This document shows, one piece after another, positions 22,035 through 32,944 of a stretch of 64,000 nucleotides of DNA. Below the pieces are notes generated by a model. It was given only the letters and a program-made list of their open reading frames with translations, was not told the DNA's origin and ran no database searches. The position numbers and the translations under genes were made by a program. Origin of the DNA: Piromyces finnis (Eukaryota > Neocallimastigomycota > Neocallimastigomycetes > Neocallimastigales > Neocallimastigaceae); assembly GCA_002104945.1 (NCBI GenBank), contig MCFH01000003.1, positions 1,178,001 through 1,242,000 on the forward strand, given 5' to 3'. Every line of letters starts with the position of its first letter. Positions within the stretch are counted from its first letter, which is position 1.

Positions 22035-22553
22035 AATTTTAAAAAAAGATTGATGATAATCTAATAGTGAAATGAAATTTTGTATAAACAATTTTTTAAT
22101 TATATTTAAAACACGGCTTAAATTATTATTTATTATTTTATTTATTATTTTATTTTTTTTTATTTTTATTAAATGTTTTATTTTATTATTCAATAAATTA
22201 AATTATGCCTTTGTATAATTTTAAAAAATTATGTAAAAAAAAAAAAAGATAAAATATGATTTTACTACTAAATATATATTTAACGAAAAAAAAAATTTTA
22301 AAAAAAGATTGATGATAATCTAATAGTGAAATGAAATTTTGTATAAACAATTTTTTAATTATATTTAAAACACGGCTTAAATTATTATTTATTATTTTAT
22401 TTATTATTTTATTTTTTTTTATTTTTATTAAATGTTTTATTTTATTATTCAATAAATTAAATTATGCCTTTGTATAATTTTAAAAAATTATGTAAAAAAA
22501 AAAAAAGATAAAATATGATTTTACTACTAAATATATATTTAACGAAAAAAAAA
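22035..22553. repeat. Two tandem copies of a 259-bp unit
   Basis: The sequence around GATTGATGATAATC at 22048 recurs at 22307 and the two copies look identical across the unit, including their homopolymers. The second copy continues into the downstream flank of the left reductoisomerase gene and belongs to the long inverted repeat. Short open frames in it (21993-22193 and 22198-22452, minus) are simple AT-rich artefacts of the duplication. Confidence 0.85.
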
Positions 22554-23872
22554 ATAACATTGAAATAATATATTAGAATAATGTAATGATGATATTATTT
22601 ATTACATTATCCATACCTTTCATTTTATATTAATAATTTTTCAAAAAAAAAGAATCATTCTATTCAAGATTCAAGGGTAGAGTTCAACAAAAATTAAAAA
22701 AAAAAAAAAAAAAATACATAGAGATGCAATATTAAAGTATTTTAATAAAAATTTTTAAAAATTTAATGCTTTTCAACCTTTTGGTTTTCTGGACGAAGAG
22801 AACGAACAGTAATAGCTGTTTGCCACATTTGTGATTCACGAAGTTCCTTTAATTCATTAGCAAGATTTTCACGATAATCTGGTTTAGAATTGGCAACTAA
22901 GGTATTTTCAGCTTCTGTACCATTTCTAACACTTTCATACAAGTCTTCAAAGACTGGCTTAGTAGCAGCATAGAATCTGTCCATCCAGTCAAGAGCTCCA
23001 CGACGAGCAGTGGTAGAACAGTTATCGTACATCCAATCCATACCATTCTTACCAACAAGTGGATAGAGAGATTGGGTGGCTTCTTCAACAGTTTCATTGA
23101 AAGCTTCAGATGGAGTGTGACCATTAGCAATTAAAACTTCAAATTGAGCTTTGAAACAACCTTGGATACAACCCATAAGTGTACCACGTTCACCAGTAAG
23201 ATCAGAGTAAGTTTCTCTTTCAAAGGTAGTTGGATAAAGATAACCTGAACCAATAGCAATACCAGCAGCATAGGCTCTTTCTTCAGCCTTACCACTGTAG
23301 TTTTGGAAAACAGCAACGGAAGAGTTGATACCACGACCTTCTAAGAAAAGAGTACGAACAGTAGTACCAGAACCCTTTGGTGCAACCATGATAACATCAC
23401 AGTCTTCTGGTGGAACAACACCAGTCTTTTCCTTAAAGACAATAGAGAAACCGTGAGAGAAGTAAAGAGTCTTTCCGTGAACTAAATCCTTAATGGTATT
23501 CCAGCAGGCCTTTTGACCGGCATCGGAAAGAAGATTCATGATAATGGTACCCTTTTGGCAAGCTTCAGTTATTTCGAAAAGTGATTCACCTTCAATCCAA
23601 CCGTCTTCTTTAGCAAGTTCCCAAGATGGACCCTTACGAAGACCAATGATAACTTTGAAACCCTTATCTCTTAAATTACGAGATTGATTACGACCTTGTG
23701 TACCATAACCAATAACAGTAAAAACATCATCCTTGAATATTTCATCAAGTTTTTCTTGTGGGAAATCAGATCTTTCATATACAGTTTCGTTAACACCACC
23801 AAAATTAATAACCTTCATCTTTTATATTTTTTGTTTCTTCTTCCTTATTAAAATTAAATAAAAAATTATTAT
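22317..23872 (-). repeat. Left arm of a ~1.55-kb inverted repeat carrying the reductoisomerase gene
   Basis: This arm is the reverse complement of 25365-26919. It includes about 50 bp upstream of the ATG, the whole coding sequence and ~440 bp of 3' flank. I saw only isolated substitutions (one synonymous T/C change in the coding part, one in the far 3' flank) and homopolymer length differences. Confidence 0.88.
22763..23818 (-). CDS. Ketol-acid reductoisomerase, copy 1
   Basis: Intronless, 351 residues. It catalyses the NADPH- and Mg2+-dependent isomeroreduction of acetolactate or acetohydroxybutyrate in valine, leucine and isoleucine synthesis. Seen in the sequence: the Rossmann motif GYGTQG (residues 37-42), the FSHGFS segment (120-125), the metal-binding DLTGERG (Asp206, Glu210), the NETVEEATQSLYPL helix (241-254) and CSTTARRGA (267-275). 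The match is to the class I fungal (Ilv5) type. Fungal Ilv5 is normally made with a mitochondrial presequence of about 45 residues. Here the ATG coincides with the start of the mature-enzyme region, so no organelle signal is visible. The protein is identical to copy 2 at 25418-26473, transcribed divergently. Confidence 0.96.
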   Translation of the reverse strand: MKVINFGGVNETVYERSDFPQEKLDEIFKDDVFTVIGYGTQGRNQSRNLRDKGFKVIIGLRKGPSWELAKEDGWIEGESLFEITEACQKGTIIMNLLSDAGQKACWNTIKDLVHGKTLYFSHGFSIVFKEKTGVVPPEDCDVIMVAPKGSGTTVRTLFLEGRGINSSVAVFQNYSGKAEERAYAAGIAIGSGYLYPTTFERETYSDLTGERGTLMGCIQGCFKAQFEVLIANGHTPSEAFNETVEEATQSLYPLVGKNGMDWMYDNCSTTARRGALDWMDRFYAATKPVFEDLYESVRNGTEAENTLVANSKPDYRENLANELKELRESQMWQTAITVRSLRPENQKVEKH

Positions 23873-25364
23873 TTATTAAATTTAATACTTATTCCCTAAA
23901 TAAATTTATAATATTTCAAATTATAAATTGAAAATTAATGCTGATTATTTTTGTTTCAAGAATTTTTTAGGCTATTTATAGTAAAAAAGAAAAAAACAAA
24001 AAACAAATAATAATATTGTACAATCAATTAAAATGTTTCAATTTATATGTCAATATTTTGTATAAATTAAAATTTTATTATTAATCTATAATGTTGTGAA
24101 TAATAATTTTAATGACATATTTATATGTATATTTTGTTTATATTATAACACGTTTATATAATAAAACAATGTATTTTTGATATAAGGATGAAATAAAGCC
24201 ATTTTTGTGGTTAATTCTTTTAAAACGAAAAGGGTTTTTATTTTTTTTATTTAATATAGATAATCAGATTTAAAAAAAAAAAAAAAATGAAATGTTACAC
24301 AAATATGTACTAATTTTAAATTAAAATTTAAATTAAATTTGAAAAATAAAGATACAAAAAATGGAAAAGTGAAAATGGTTAAGAACTAATTATAATATTT
24401 GCATTTTCTAAATATCATTTTTATTAATTTATATGTCAATATAGCTAAATATTTAATAAAGTCATTATTGCATTATATTCTAGTATTGTTAGTAATAATT
24501 TTAATGACATTTTATAAAAATAGTTACACATAAAAAAAAAGGATTTTTTTATTCCAATAATTAATTGTGAAATAAAACAATTCTTGTGGTGAGTTAATAT
24601 AAATAAAATAAATAAAAAGATAAAAAACTTGATAAATAAGTTACACAAAAATTTACTAATTTTAAATTAAATTTTAAATTAAAAAATGTATTTTTTATCC
24701 GATTTATTAATGGCTTTTTTCCGCTTTATATAAATAATTAGTAATAATAGTAAATGTTAGTAATACTTATTTTTAGATAATTGACTATAATTTTTTGCTC
24801 TAAATACCGCTAAATACCTAGGATATTACTAATTTAAAAATTTAATTTGGGTGAGCTTTACATTCCTTTTCAGTGACCTCCTTTAATCTAATACATTCTC
24901 TATTTTTATATAATTGAATATAATTTTTTTATATTTACTTCATTTTATTTAAAATGCGTTAAATACAACTGATGTAATTATATTTTTAATGTTTTAAGTG
25001 AGTAGCTATGATATTAAATCTTTAGAAAAGTTATTTTGTTATTCTGTTGTATGTTGATGACTTTTGAAAAGATAGCAATTATAAAAATAAAAATAAAATT
25101 TCCTTAAAATAATTTTTATTTAATGGAGACATTTCATTAAAAAGAATTAAATTTTTTACTTTAAAATTAAAATAATTTGTTAATATATTATCAATATATT
25201 AAATTTATTGATAATTCATTATTCAATATATTAGAGTCAAAATGAAATATATAGTTGTTAATATTAGTTTTAAAAATTTTTTATATTTAATTTTGTATAA
25301 ATAGCCATAAATTTCAGTAATAATTGAAATTTTAAATAAAATTTTTCAAAATAATTTTTGAAAG
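23873..25364. other. Unique spacer between the two inverted reductoisomerase copies
   Basis: 1492 bp separating the inverted arms. The arms reach only ~50 bp upstream of each ATG, so the two copies must rely on different upstream sequences within this spacer. It contains a diverged direct duplication (about 24030-24340 against 24425-24685) and no credible coding frame; a minus-strand frame at 24445-24648 is hydrophobic AT noise. Confidence 0.6.
24030..24685. repeat. Old diverged tandem duplication, ~350-385 bp period
   Basis: Shared blocks in the same order: TTTATATGTCAATAT (near 24042 and 24428), AATAATTTTAATGACAT, a GAAATAAA...TTGTGG block, and TTACACAAA...ACTAATTTTAAATTAAA (near 24294 and 24642). 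The copies are clearly diverged and differ in spacing. Confidence 0.6.
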
Positions 25365-26919
25365 TAATAATTTTTTATTTAATTTTAATAAGGAAGAAGA
25401 AACAAAAAATATAAAAGATGAAGGTTATTAATTTTGGTGGTGTTAACGAAACTGTATATGAAAGATCTGATTTCCCACAAGAAAAACTTGATGAAATATT
25501 CAAGGATGATGTTTTTACTGTTATTGGTTATGGTACACAAGGTCGTAATCAATCTCGTAATTTAAGAGATAAGGGTTTCAAAGTTATCATTGGTCTTCGT
25601 AAGGGTCCATCTTGGGAACTTGCTAAAGAAGACGGTTGGATTGAAGGTGAATCACTTTTCGAAATAACTGAAGCTTGCCAAAAGGGTACCATTATCATGA
25701 ATCTTCTTTCCGATGCCGGTCAAAAGGCCTGCTGGAATACCATTAAGGATTTAGTTCACGGAAAGACTCTTTACTTCTCTCACGGTTTCTCTATTGTCTT
25801 TAAGGAAAAGACTGGTGTTGTTCCACCAGAAGACTGTGATGTTATCATGGTTGCACCAAAGGGTTCTGGTACTACTGTTCGTACTCTTTTCTTAGAAGGT
25901 CGTGGTATCAACTCTTCCGTTGCTGTTTTCCAAAACTACAGTGGTAAGGCTGAAGAAAGAGCCTATGCTGCTGGTATTGCTATTGGTTCAGGTTATCTTT
26001 ATCCAACTACCTTTGAAAGAGAAACTTACTCTGATCTTACTGGTGAACGTGGTACACTTATGGGTTGTATCCAAGGTTGTTTCAAAGCTCAATTTGAAGT
26101 TTTAATTGCTAATGGTCACACTCCATCTGAAGCTTTCAATGAAACTGTTGAAGAAGCCACCCAATCTCTCTATCCACTTGTTGGTAAGAATGGTATGGAT
26201 TGGATGTACGATAACTGTTCTACCACTGCTCGTCGTGGAGCTCTTGACTGGATGGACAGATTCTATGCTGCTACTAAGCCAGTCTTTGAAGATTTGTATG
26301 AAAGTGTTAGAAATGGTACAGAAGCTGAAAATACCTTAGTTGCCAATTCTAAACCAGATTATCGTGAAAATCTTGCTAATGAATTAAAGGAACTTCGTGA
26401 ATCACAAATGTGGCAAACAGCTATTACTGTTCGTTCTCTTCGTCCAGAAAACCAAAAGGTTGAAAAGCATTAAATTTTTAAAAATTTTTATTAAAATACT
26501 TTAATATTGCATCTCTATGTATTTTTTTTTTTTTTTTTTAATTTTTGTTGAACTCTACCCTTGAATCTTGAATAGAATGATTTTTTTTTTTTGAAAAATT
26601 ATTAATATAAAATGAAAGGTATGGATAATGTAATAAATAATATCATCATTACATTATTCTAATATATTATTTCAATGTTATTTTTTTTTTCGTTAAATAT
26701 ATATTTAGTAGTAAAATCATATTTTATCTTTTTTTTTTTTTACATAATTTTTTAAAATTATACAAAGGCATAATTTAATTTATTGAATAATAAAATAAAA
26801 CATTTAATAAAAATAAAAAAAAAATAAAATAATAAATAAAATAATAAATAATAATTTAAGCCGTGTTTTAAATATAATTAAAAAATTGTTTATACAAAAT
26901 TTCATTTCATTATTAGATT
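25365..26919 (+). repeat. Right arm of the ~1.55-kb inverted repeat
   Basis: Inverse copy of 22317-23872. It ends within the 259-bp tandem unit and contains only one copy of it; homology stops at ATTAGATT, after which the flanks differ. Confidence 0.88.
25418..26473 (+). CDS. Ketol-acid reductoisomerase, copy 2
   Basis: Intronless, 351 residues, the same protein as copy 1 residue for residue, and all catalytic motifs described there are present. At nucleotide level I noticed one synonymous difference (an Asp codon GAT here, GAC in copy 1, near residue 292). The gene points away from copy 1, head to head across 1.6 kb. Two intact identical copies suggest a very recent duplication, ongoing gene conversion, or selection for higher dose. 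An assembly artefact is less likely because the outer flanks and the spacer are unique and small sequence differences exist, but long-read support would settle it. Confidence 0.95.
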   Translation: MKVINFGGVNETVYERSDFPQEKLDEIFKDDVFTVIGYGTQGRNQSRNLRDKGFKVIIGLRKGPSWELAKEDGWIEGESLFEITEACQKGTIIMNLLSDAGQKACWNTIKDLVHGKTLYFSHGFSIVFKEKTGVVPPEDCDVIMVAPKGSGTTVRTLFLEGRGINSSVAVFQNYSGKAEERAYAAGIAIGSGYLYPTTFERETYSDLTGERGTLMGCIQGCFKAQFEVLIANGHTPSEAFNETVEEATQSLYPLVGKNGMDWMYDNCSTTARRGALDWMDRFYAATKPVFEDLYESVRNGTEAENTLVANSKPDYRENLANELKELRESQMWQTAITVRSLRPENQKVEKH

Positions 26920-26982
26920 AAAGGTATAATGAATTAGTTTTAGTTTAGTTTTGTTATTTTATTATTTAATTAGATTAGTGTT

Positions 26983-27290
26983 GCTTATTTTATATTAAAT
27001 ATATGTTTATTTAAATATATTATAATAATTATGAAAAAATATAAAAACATGTAATTTTTGTTTATTTTATATTAAATATATGTTTATTTAAATAGATTAT
27101 AATAATTATGAAAAAATATAAAAACATGTAATTTTTGTTTATTTTATATTAAATATATGTTTATTTAAATAGATTATAATAATTATGAAAAAATATAAAA
27201 ACATGTAATTTTTGTTTATTTTATATTAAATATATGTTTATTTAAATAGATTATAATAATTATGAAAAAATATAAAAACATGTAATTTTT
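26983..27290. repeat. Minisatellite, four copies of a 77-bp unit
   Basis: The unit runs GYTTATTTTATATTAAATATATG...AAACATGTAATTTTT. Copies begin at 26983, 27060, 27137 and 27214. Copy 1 differs at two positions; the others look identical apart from the last T run. Confidence 0.92.
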
Positions 27291-27834
27291 TGTTTATTAA
27301 ATCAATGTAATTGTTATTTTCAATTTTTCAATTATTAACTATTATATAGTTAATAATATTTTTAAGAGTTTTAAATAAAATGTTTTTTAACATAAAAATT
27401 GTATGTTTCATTTTTGTGTTAATAAAAATTGTTTTGTTTAAAGTATAAAATCTGCTTTAAATTTTATACTTTTACAATATAATAAATTATTAAAAGTGGT
27501 TGTTTATTTGCCATGCCATACAATAAAATAAACGTATGATTAATAATTTAAACATTTGATTATAAGTAATAATTATAAAAAACTATTCAATTAATAATTC
27601 ATCATTATTAATTGATAATGACATATTTGTTATAACTAAATAATTAGTATTTTAAAAATTATTTTCTAATAATAAAACTTGCCGTTAACCTATTTTATAA
27701 TAATTAAAAGTATTTCATTTATGTATGATAACTGTTACACCTAAATAGATGGTTTAGTTCTATTTTTTAGTAACAGTCATTTTCATTAATTAAATTACGA
27801 TAACTAAAATGCTTATTGATATATTTTTAATTTT

Positions 27835-28160
27835 TCGTCAAGTCATAAGAAATGTTTATGATCCATACTTGATATCCTATTGATTTTGATTTCTCTATTG
27901 AAAACTTTAAATGAGCATAGCTTCTTTAAATGACCAGTTAGAGGGACTGCAATTGTACCAAAATGTAACTTTTTTCTTAAGCTTTCTAATAAGCCTTATC
28001 TCACAACCGTAGCACTTACTGCCGTAGCATTCGTTTTTGGCGAGTTACGCCCTGTTTCGTGTTTGTATATTTTTGGGTATGGGCTATAGTGTATTGATAT
28101 TAAATTTTTGAAGTTATAACCCTTTCACTGAATCAAACATCAAAAGGTGACGACTTTTAA
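27835..28160. other. Less AT-rich non-coding island
   Basis: About 300 bp with noticeably more G and C than its surroundings. It contains two nearby copies of CCGTAGCA and a possible small hairpin GGCG-AGTTA-CGCC at about 28039-28051. The longest ATG frame is about 33 codons. It could be a relic of a transposable element or an unknown RNA; I cannot assign it. Confidence 0.4.
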
Positions 28161-28769
28161 AGGTATTTTAAAATAATTATTTAATTATAATTTTTATGTT
28201 TAACACATTATAGATATTATCTGAGTTTGTTATAAATCCAGTTAATATCTTCACAATTGACCTGAAGTTTATGCCAAAAGTAGTATTTTCTGTTCGTTAC
28301 GTAATATTAATGATGCGTTGACTGATATATTTTTGAATAATATAATATTTTTAATAAATAATAAATTCTAAGATTTAGATGTAAACAATAAATTTTAAAT
28401 AAAATACGTTTTATAAACTCAAAAATAAACTCTTTTAATCATGTTTTTAAATTATCTCTTTATTATATTTTTTATTACTTATTTATTGTCCTTTTATCCT
28501 CTATTTATTGTCTGATTTCTATGAAGAAAAATTTTTATCTTCCTTTTATACCTTTTCATTTATTATATGTATTATTATTTTTAACTATTAAATTACTATT
28601 GTTAATATTTATTAAAATTAAAAGAATAAATTAAAATTATGTCTTAATTCAACTTTTAATACATTATTAATATTTATTAATGTATCATGACTATTATATT
28701 GTCCATATCACGTGCAACGTCATTTTTTTATGTTTTTTTTAAATTTTTTTTTTAATAAATTTTTAAATT

Positions 28770-29115
28770 CAAATGACTTTTATACAAGTAATTTAGGACA
28801 AACTAGAAGTTTTAGTGCTTAGAGAGAAGAAAGAATATTGGAATGAAATAGTAAAGTCCATAAATAAGTATTTGAATTATTTAAAGTCTAATTCTTTTTT
28901 ACATAAAAATAATTTCGTATAAGATCTTTTTAATCGTAAAGAGGCAACACTTCATTGTGATAATATTTATTTAGGTAAAATAAAATCATATATGCATTGT
29001 AAAAAAAAAAGCATTTAAAGATACATGTAATTCTGACAATGAGTGCTTTTCTAATAGATGCTTCTGATGGCTATTATACGATTCAAGATAATTATAAAAA
29101 TGAAAATACACATAA
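28770..29115 (+). pseudogene. Coding relic with Cys-rich end
   Basis: Protein-like reading appears in successive frames: a Lys/Glu/Asn-rich stretch (about 28820-28920), then past a TAA a stretch with His and Cys (28925-28995), then after a poly-A frame change a short segment with the pattern C-x6-C-x4-C (CNSDNECFSNRC, near 29028-29065), and another frame change. Stops and shifts show it is dead. Family unknown; it might be a remnant of a secreted Cys-rich protein. Confidence 0.35.
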
Positions 29116-30682
29116 TACATGTTATTTAATTTATGGATTTATTATATTTATTATTATTAACTATTGTTATCATAATTCAAAAAAAAAAAAAAAAAAAAAA
29201 AAAATCTATCTATTTATATAGCTAGATAGATAGATTTTGGATTTCCTATAAAGCATTCCTTATTCCATAATTTTGTTACTTTTAATATTACAAAAACTAT
29301 TAACACCACAAAGTATTTAAAAGAACAAAAGAATTTATTTTTTATTTTTTTTTTTTTTATTTTATTTTATTAATTATTATTGTTTTAATTAAAATAAATG
29401 AATGTATCTATATATATATATTTTTTAAAAAAAAAAAAAAAAACATCTTTATTTATAAAAATAAAAAGTATTCTATTTTTTTTTTTTTTTTTTTTTTGGG
29501 ATTTTGATTTTGATTGTTATTAATAATGAAAAGAAAATTTAATATTGATATTTTTTTTTAAATAGGTGTCTGTTTATTTTTTTTAAAACTATATAATGAA
29601 ATTGTATATATATATATATTTAATAATAATTTAACTTGTTATTTATAAATATATTGTTGTTGAGAATATTAAAAATAAAGTAGATAAAGATATTCTTTTT
29701 CTAGTTTACTATCAATAACCATTAATTTTTTTTTTTTTTTTTTTATTTTATTGCGTGAAAGATTAATTTATTCTTTTAAATATTATTAATAAACAATATG
29801 AATAAAGAATATATTAATCTTGACGGTTTTTGAATAAAGAATATAGAAATTATTAGCATTTAAAAATAGAATAAATTAATAAATACAAGTTTTATTCTTC
29901 ATTTATTAACCTATAATACTTATTAATGTTATAGTATTTATTTCAATAATCTATATTCTTTTTTTTTTAAAAAAAATATCTATTTATAATAATTTTCTTA
30001 TTACGCTTTGTTTTGTTGTCGTTATTTGTTATTGTTGTAATAACAAGTATTTATTATTAAATAATATGTTATACTTATTAATAAATACTTTTTTTTTTTT
30101 AATAAATATTTTATTTATTTTTAAACTTACAGAAAATGTTATAAAGATTTTCTATAGTTTTTGGTTGTTTATTTGTTTGTTTTTAAATAATAATATATGT
30201 ATTAATTTGAATTTATTTTTGAATAATTGAAGTTTTTTTTCCTTATTTAAAAAAGGAATACGTCTATGTGTTTTTGTTTGTTTTTTTGTTATTTATTGTA
30301 TTAATGGTGTATTGATATGTATTCTATTTTTTTTTTTATAAATAAAGATTTTTTTTTTTTTTGGTTGATTGTTAAAAATTCTTAAAAAAAAGGTTTAGCT
30401 ATTTACATTAATAAGAAAAAATATATTCATTCTTAAGAAATCACAGCTTCTAAACTTTTTTCTATTGTTTTTTTTTTTTAATTTTTTGTTAAAAAAAAAA
30501 AGGGATAAATAAATTTTGAAAATTGGGTATATTTATTTTCTTGACTTTTTATACTTCTAATTACTTCACTCTAATTTTTTTTATATGGATTAAAATAATA
30601 TTCTTTTTCACCATATTAACCATAATAATATATATTATTATATACATTGATGAAAAATATGTCTTTGAAAATATCTTTCTTT

Positions 30683-32944
30683 TTAGCATTCAAGGTCAAT
30701 ACCTTGCTTGATAGCTTCTGCTCTAATTAAATCGAAAACCTTTAACATTTTGTTTCGAGCTCCTAAAGCGTTAACACCACGTTTTAATAATTCATCATTT
30801 TCTAATCTAATCATTTGTTTCCAATTCATTCCTTCAAATATTGGAGCGTATTTATGAAGTCTCAAGGAACGTAAAAAGGTTGGAATATCTAAAATTTAAA
30901 GAAAAGTTAATACTTTATTTTAAAAAAATTTTTTTCTTTATTTTCATTATTTATCTATGAATATTATTTTTTAGTTACCTTCAAGAGATTCAAGTTCAAT
31001 TTGATCTGGAATTTTTCCTTTTTCTCTGGATGGATTAGCAGCAGCAACAGATACTACACTTTCAGCTCCACATGGAGGTAAAACGGTAGATTCACTATCT
31101 TCACTAGTTTTTTTAGGCTTTGGAGAAGTTGGAGTTGTTGGGGAAGAAATAGAAGATTTAGCTTGTTTTTCCTTCTTCTTTTCTTTATTTTTATTAACCA
31201 TATCGTTCATTTCTTTGCTAAGAGTTAAAATATTGGAAAGAATGGCAGCATTCTTATTTGATTCTTTTGTAACTTCATCCTTACTTTCTTTACCGGTTAA
31301 TAAAATTTCAGTTAATGTTTTAGCATTAGCATTCATGGTCTTGGTAGCTTCCTTTTCAATAGCTTCCTTTGAAGTTTCAGACTTGATGTCAATAGTGTTT
31401 GTTTTATTTGAAGATTTTGGTGGACTGATTGGACTAATCATTGGGGAGGTTTGATTATTGTTATTTCCTAAAACATTTAAAGAGGAAGTGTTTGGTGAAA
31501 GAATAGGTAAAGCAGAAGTGCCATTAGTAGCATTTCCATTATTACCATTTAAAAGGGATAAAGAATTTGGATTGATAAGGCTGTTAATAGTTGTTTGGTT
31601 TAATAAAGGAATATTATTTGAAGAGTTAGCATATAAGGAAGTATTATTATTGACCATAAGACTTTGTTGTGAACTAGTTAAAAATTGTGAACTCATCATG
31701 TTTTGTTTGGAAGCAGAAGCATTAGTCATATTATTTAATAAAACTGCAGAATCACTGTATCTATTCATATCCCTTAAAACTCCTAAATTAGCAGTATTGT
31801 TTGGCATTTGACCGGATGGGGTAGAACTATAAGTTTGATAGTCATTCATCATAGAGCCCATGTAAGAATTCTTTCTAGAATTGGCAGCAGATGGAGTAAC
31901 GGATTGAGTTTGTGAATGATGATGAGTAGTATGACTATGATTTTTACTACTTTGACAAGCAAGACTACTAGAACGTTCATTTAAAAAGTTGACGTTAGAA
32001 AGTGAATTTAAAGCCATATTATATTCATTCATATTTAATGGACAAGCAAATTGATTATTAGTAGTTTTATTTTGAAGATTGGTAGTATCAACAAAACTAT
32101 TCTTTTGGTAATCATCGTCATCATAATAGGTATCAGCAGAAGTACTATTAATCATAGATGAATTGTCAGAAGAGGCATTTGAACAATGTTTAGTACTAGA
32201 AGAATAGATGCTATCAGAAATTGGTCTTTTAATAATGGAATTATATAAAGGATTATTCTTAACTTTTTGTTGAAGTAAAGTTAAAAAGAAACGAACTTGA
32301 AGTTCTGAAATATTCTGTATCAAAGAATAAAGAACAGTGGTTCTTTCACATTCTGATAAAACCATAAACCATTGTTCAATAGCAATCATTTCTTCCTTAA
32401 AATCATCATCTAATTTAGCATTAGCCATTTCTTCTAAAGTCTTTTCATAATAGGATAAATCTTCAAATATTCTATGTATTTATTTAAGAAAAAAATGTAT
32501 CAAATTTAAAATATAATAATTAATAAATTTTTAATGAATAGATACATATATCAAATTTAAAACAAAATAATTTTGATAAAGAAAAAAGAAACTCTTGATT
32601 TTTTATTTTAATTTTACAAATTTTATATTTTTTTCAGTGTAGTATACATACTTATCAATAGCTTCAGCTTCCGATGATTGGAAATTATTTTTCATATACA
32701 TACTTTTTGAAATCATACCATTTTTTGGGTTAACTATTTCTGAATAAGTATTCTCACGGTTTTCGTATAACATTGATTTTACATATGGGTTATTTTGTTG
32801 TAAAATGAAAGGTTTTCCTCCAATATTGTAAGATGGATCTGAATTTGGTCTGGTATTTGAAACATTACGCATCATTTCAGTAGAAGTTAAATTTATTGAA
32901 TTCATTTTCATTGAATTTTCCATATAATGTTGTTGAAAAGTCAT
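30683..32944 (-). CDS. VTS1: Vts1/Smaug-type RNA-binding protein with C-terminal SAM domain
   Basis: Three exons on the minus strand: 32944-32652, 32471-30979 and 30888-30683; 663 residues. Introns start GTATGT and GTAACT and end TAG, and the frame is kept. Two conserved blocks identify the family. After an unstructured N-terminus comes a helical block ([15 protein letters not shown]...[23 protein letters not shown]..., residues ~98-165). At the end is a SAM domain (residues ~597-663, [14 protein letters not shown]...[15 protein letters not shown]). The central 430 residues are Asn/Ser/Thr-rich and low-complexity. Vts1 and Smaug SAM domains bind stem-loop elements in mRNAs and recruit deadenylation and decapping factors in the cytoplasm. 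The basic residues and [10 protein letters not shown] helix needed for RNA contact are present. Confidence 0.93.

Larger units (their letters stand above)
26474..30682. other. Long intergenic region with repeats and a gene relic
   Basis: Outside the inverted-repeat arm this holds a four-copy 77-bp minisatellite (26983-27290), a less AT-rich island without a coding frame (27835-28160), a probable coding relic (28770-29115) and then 1.5 kb of homopolymer-rich DNA downstream of the Vts1-like gene. No intact gene was found. Confidence 0.55.

Noticed and set aside
21993-22452. Two similar small minus-strand frames
   Set aside because: They are the same AT-rich frame seen twice because of the 259-bp tandem duplication; no motifs.
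22897-23334. Frames inside the reductoisomerase genes
   Set aside because: Out-of-frame shadows of a clear, conserved coding sequence.
31215-31811. Plus-strand frames of 79 and 117 codons
   Set aside because: Antisense shadows of the low-complexity middle of the Vts1-like gene.
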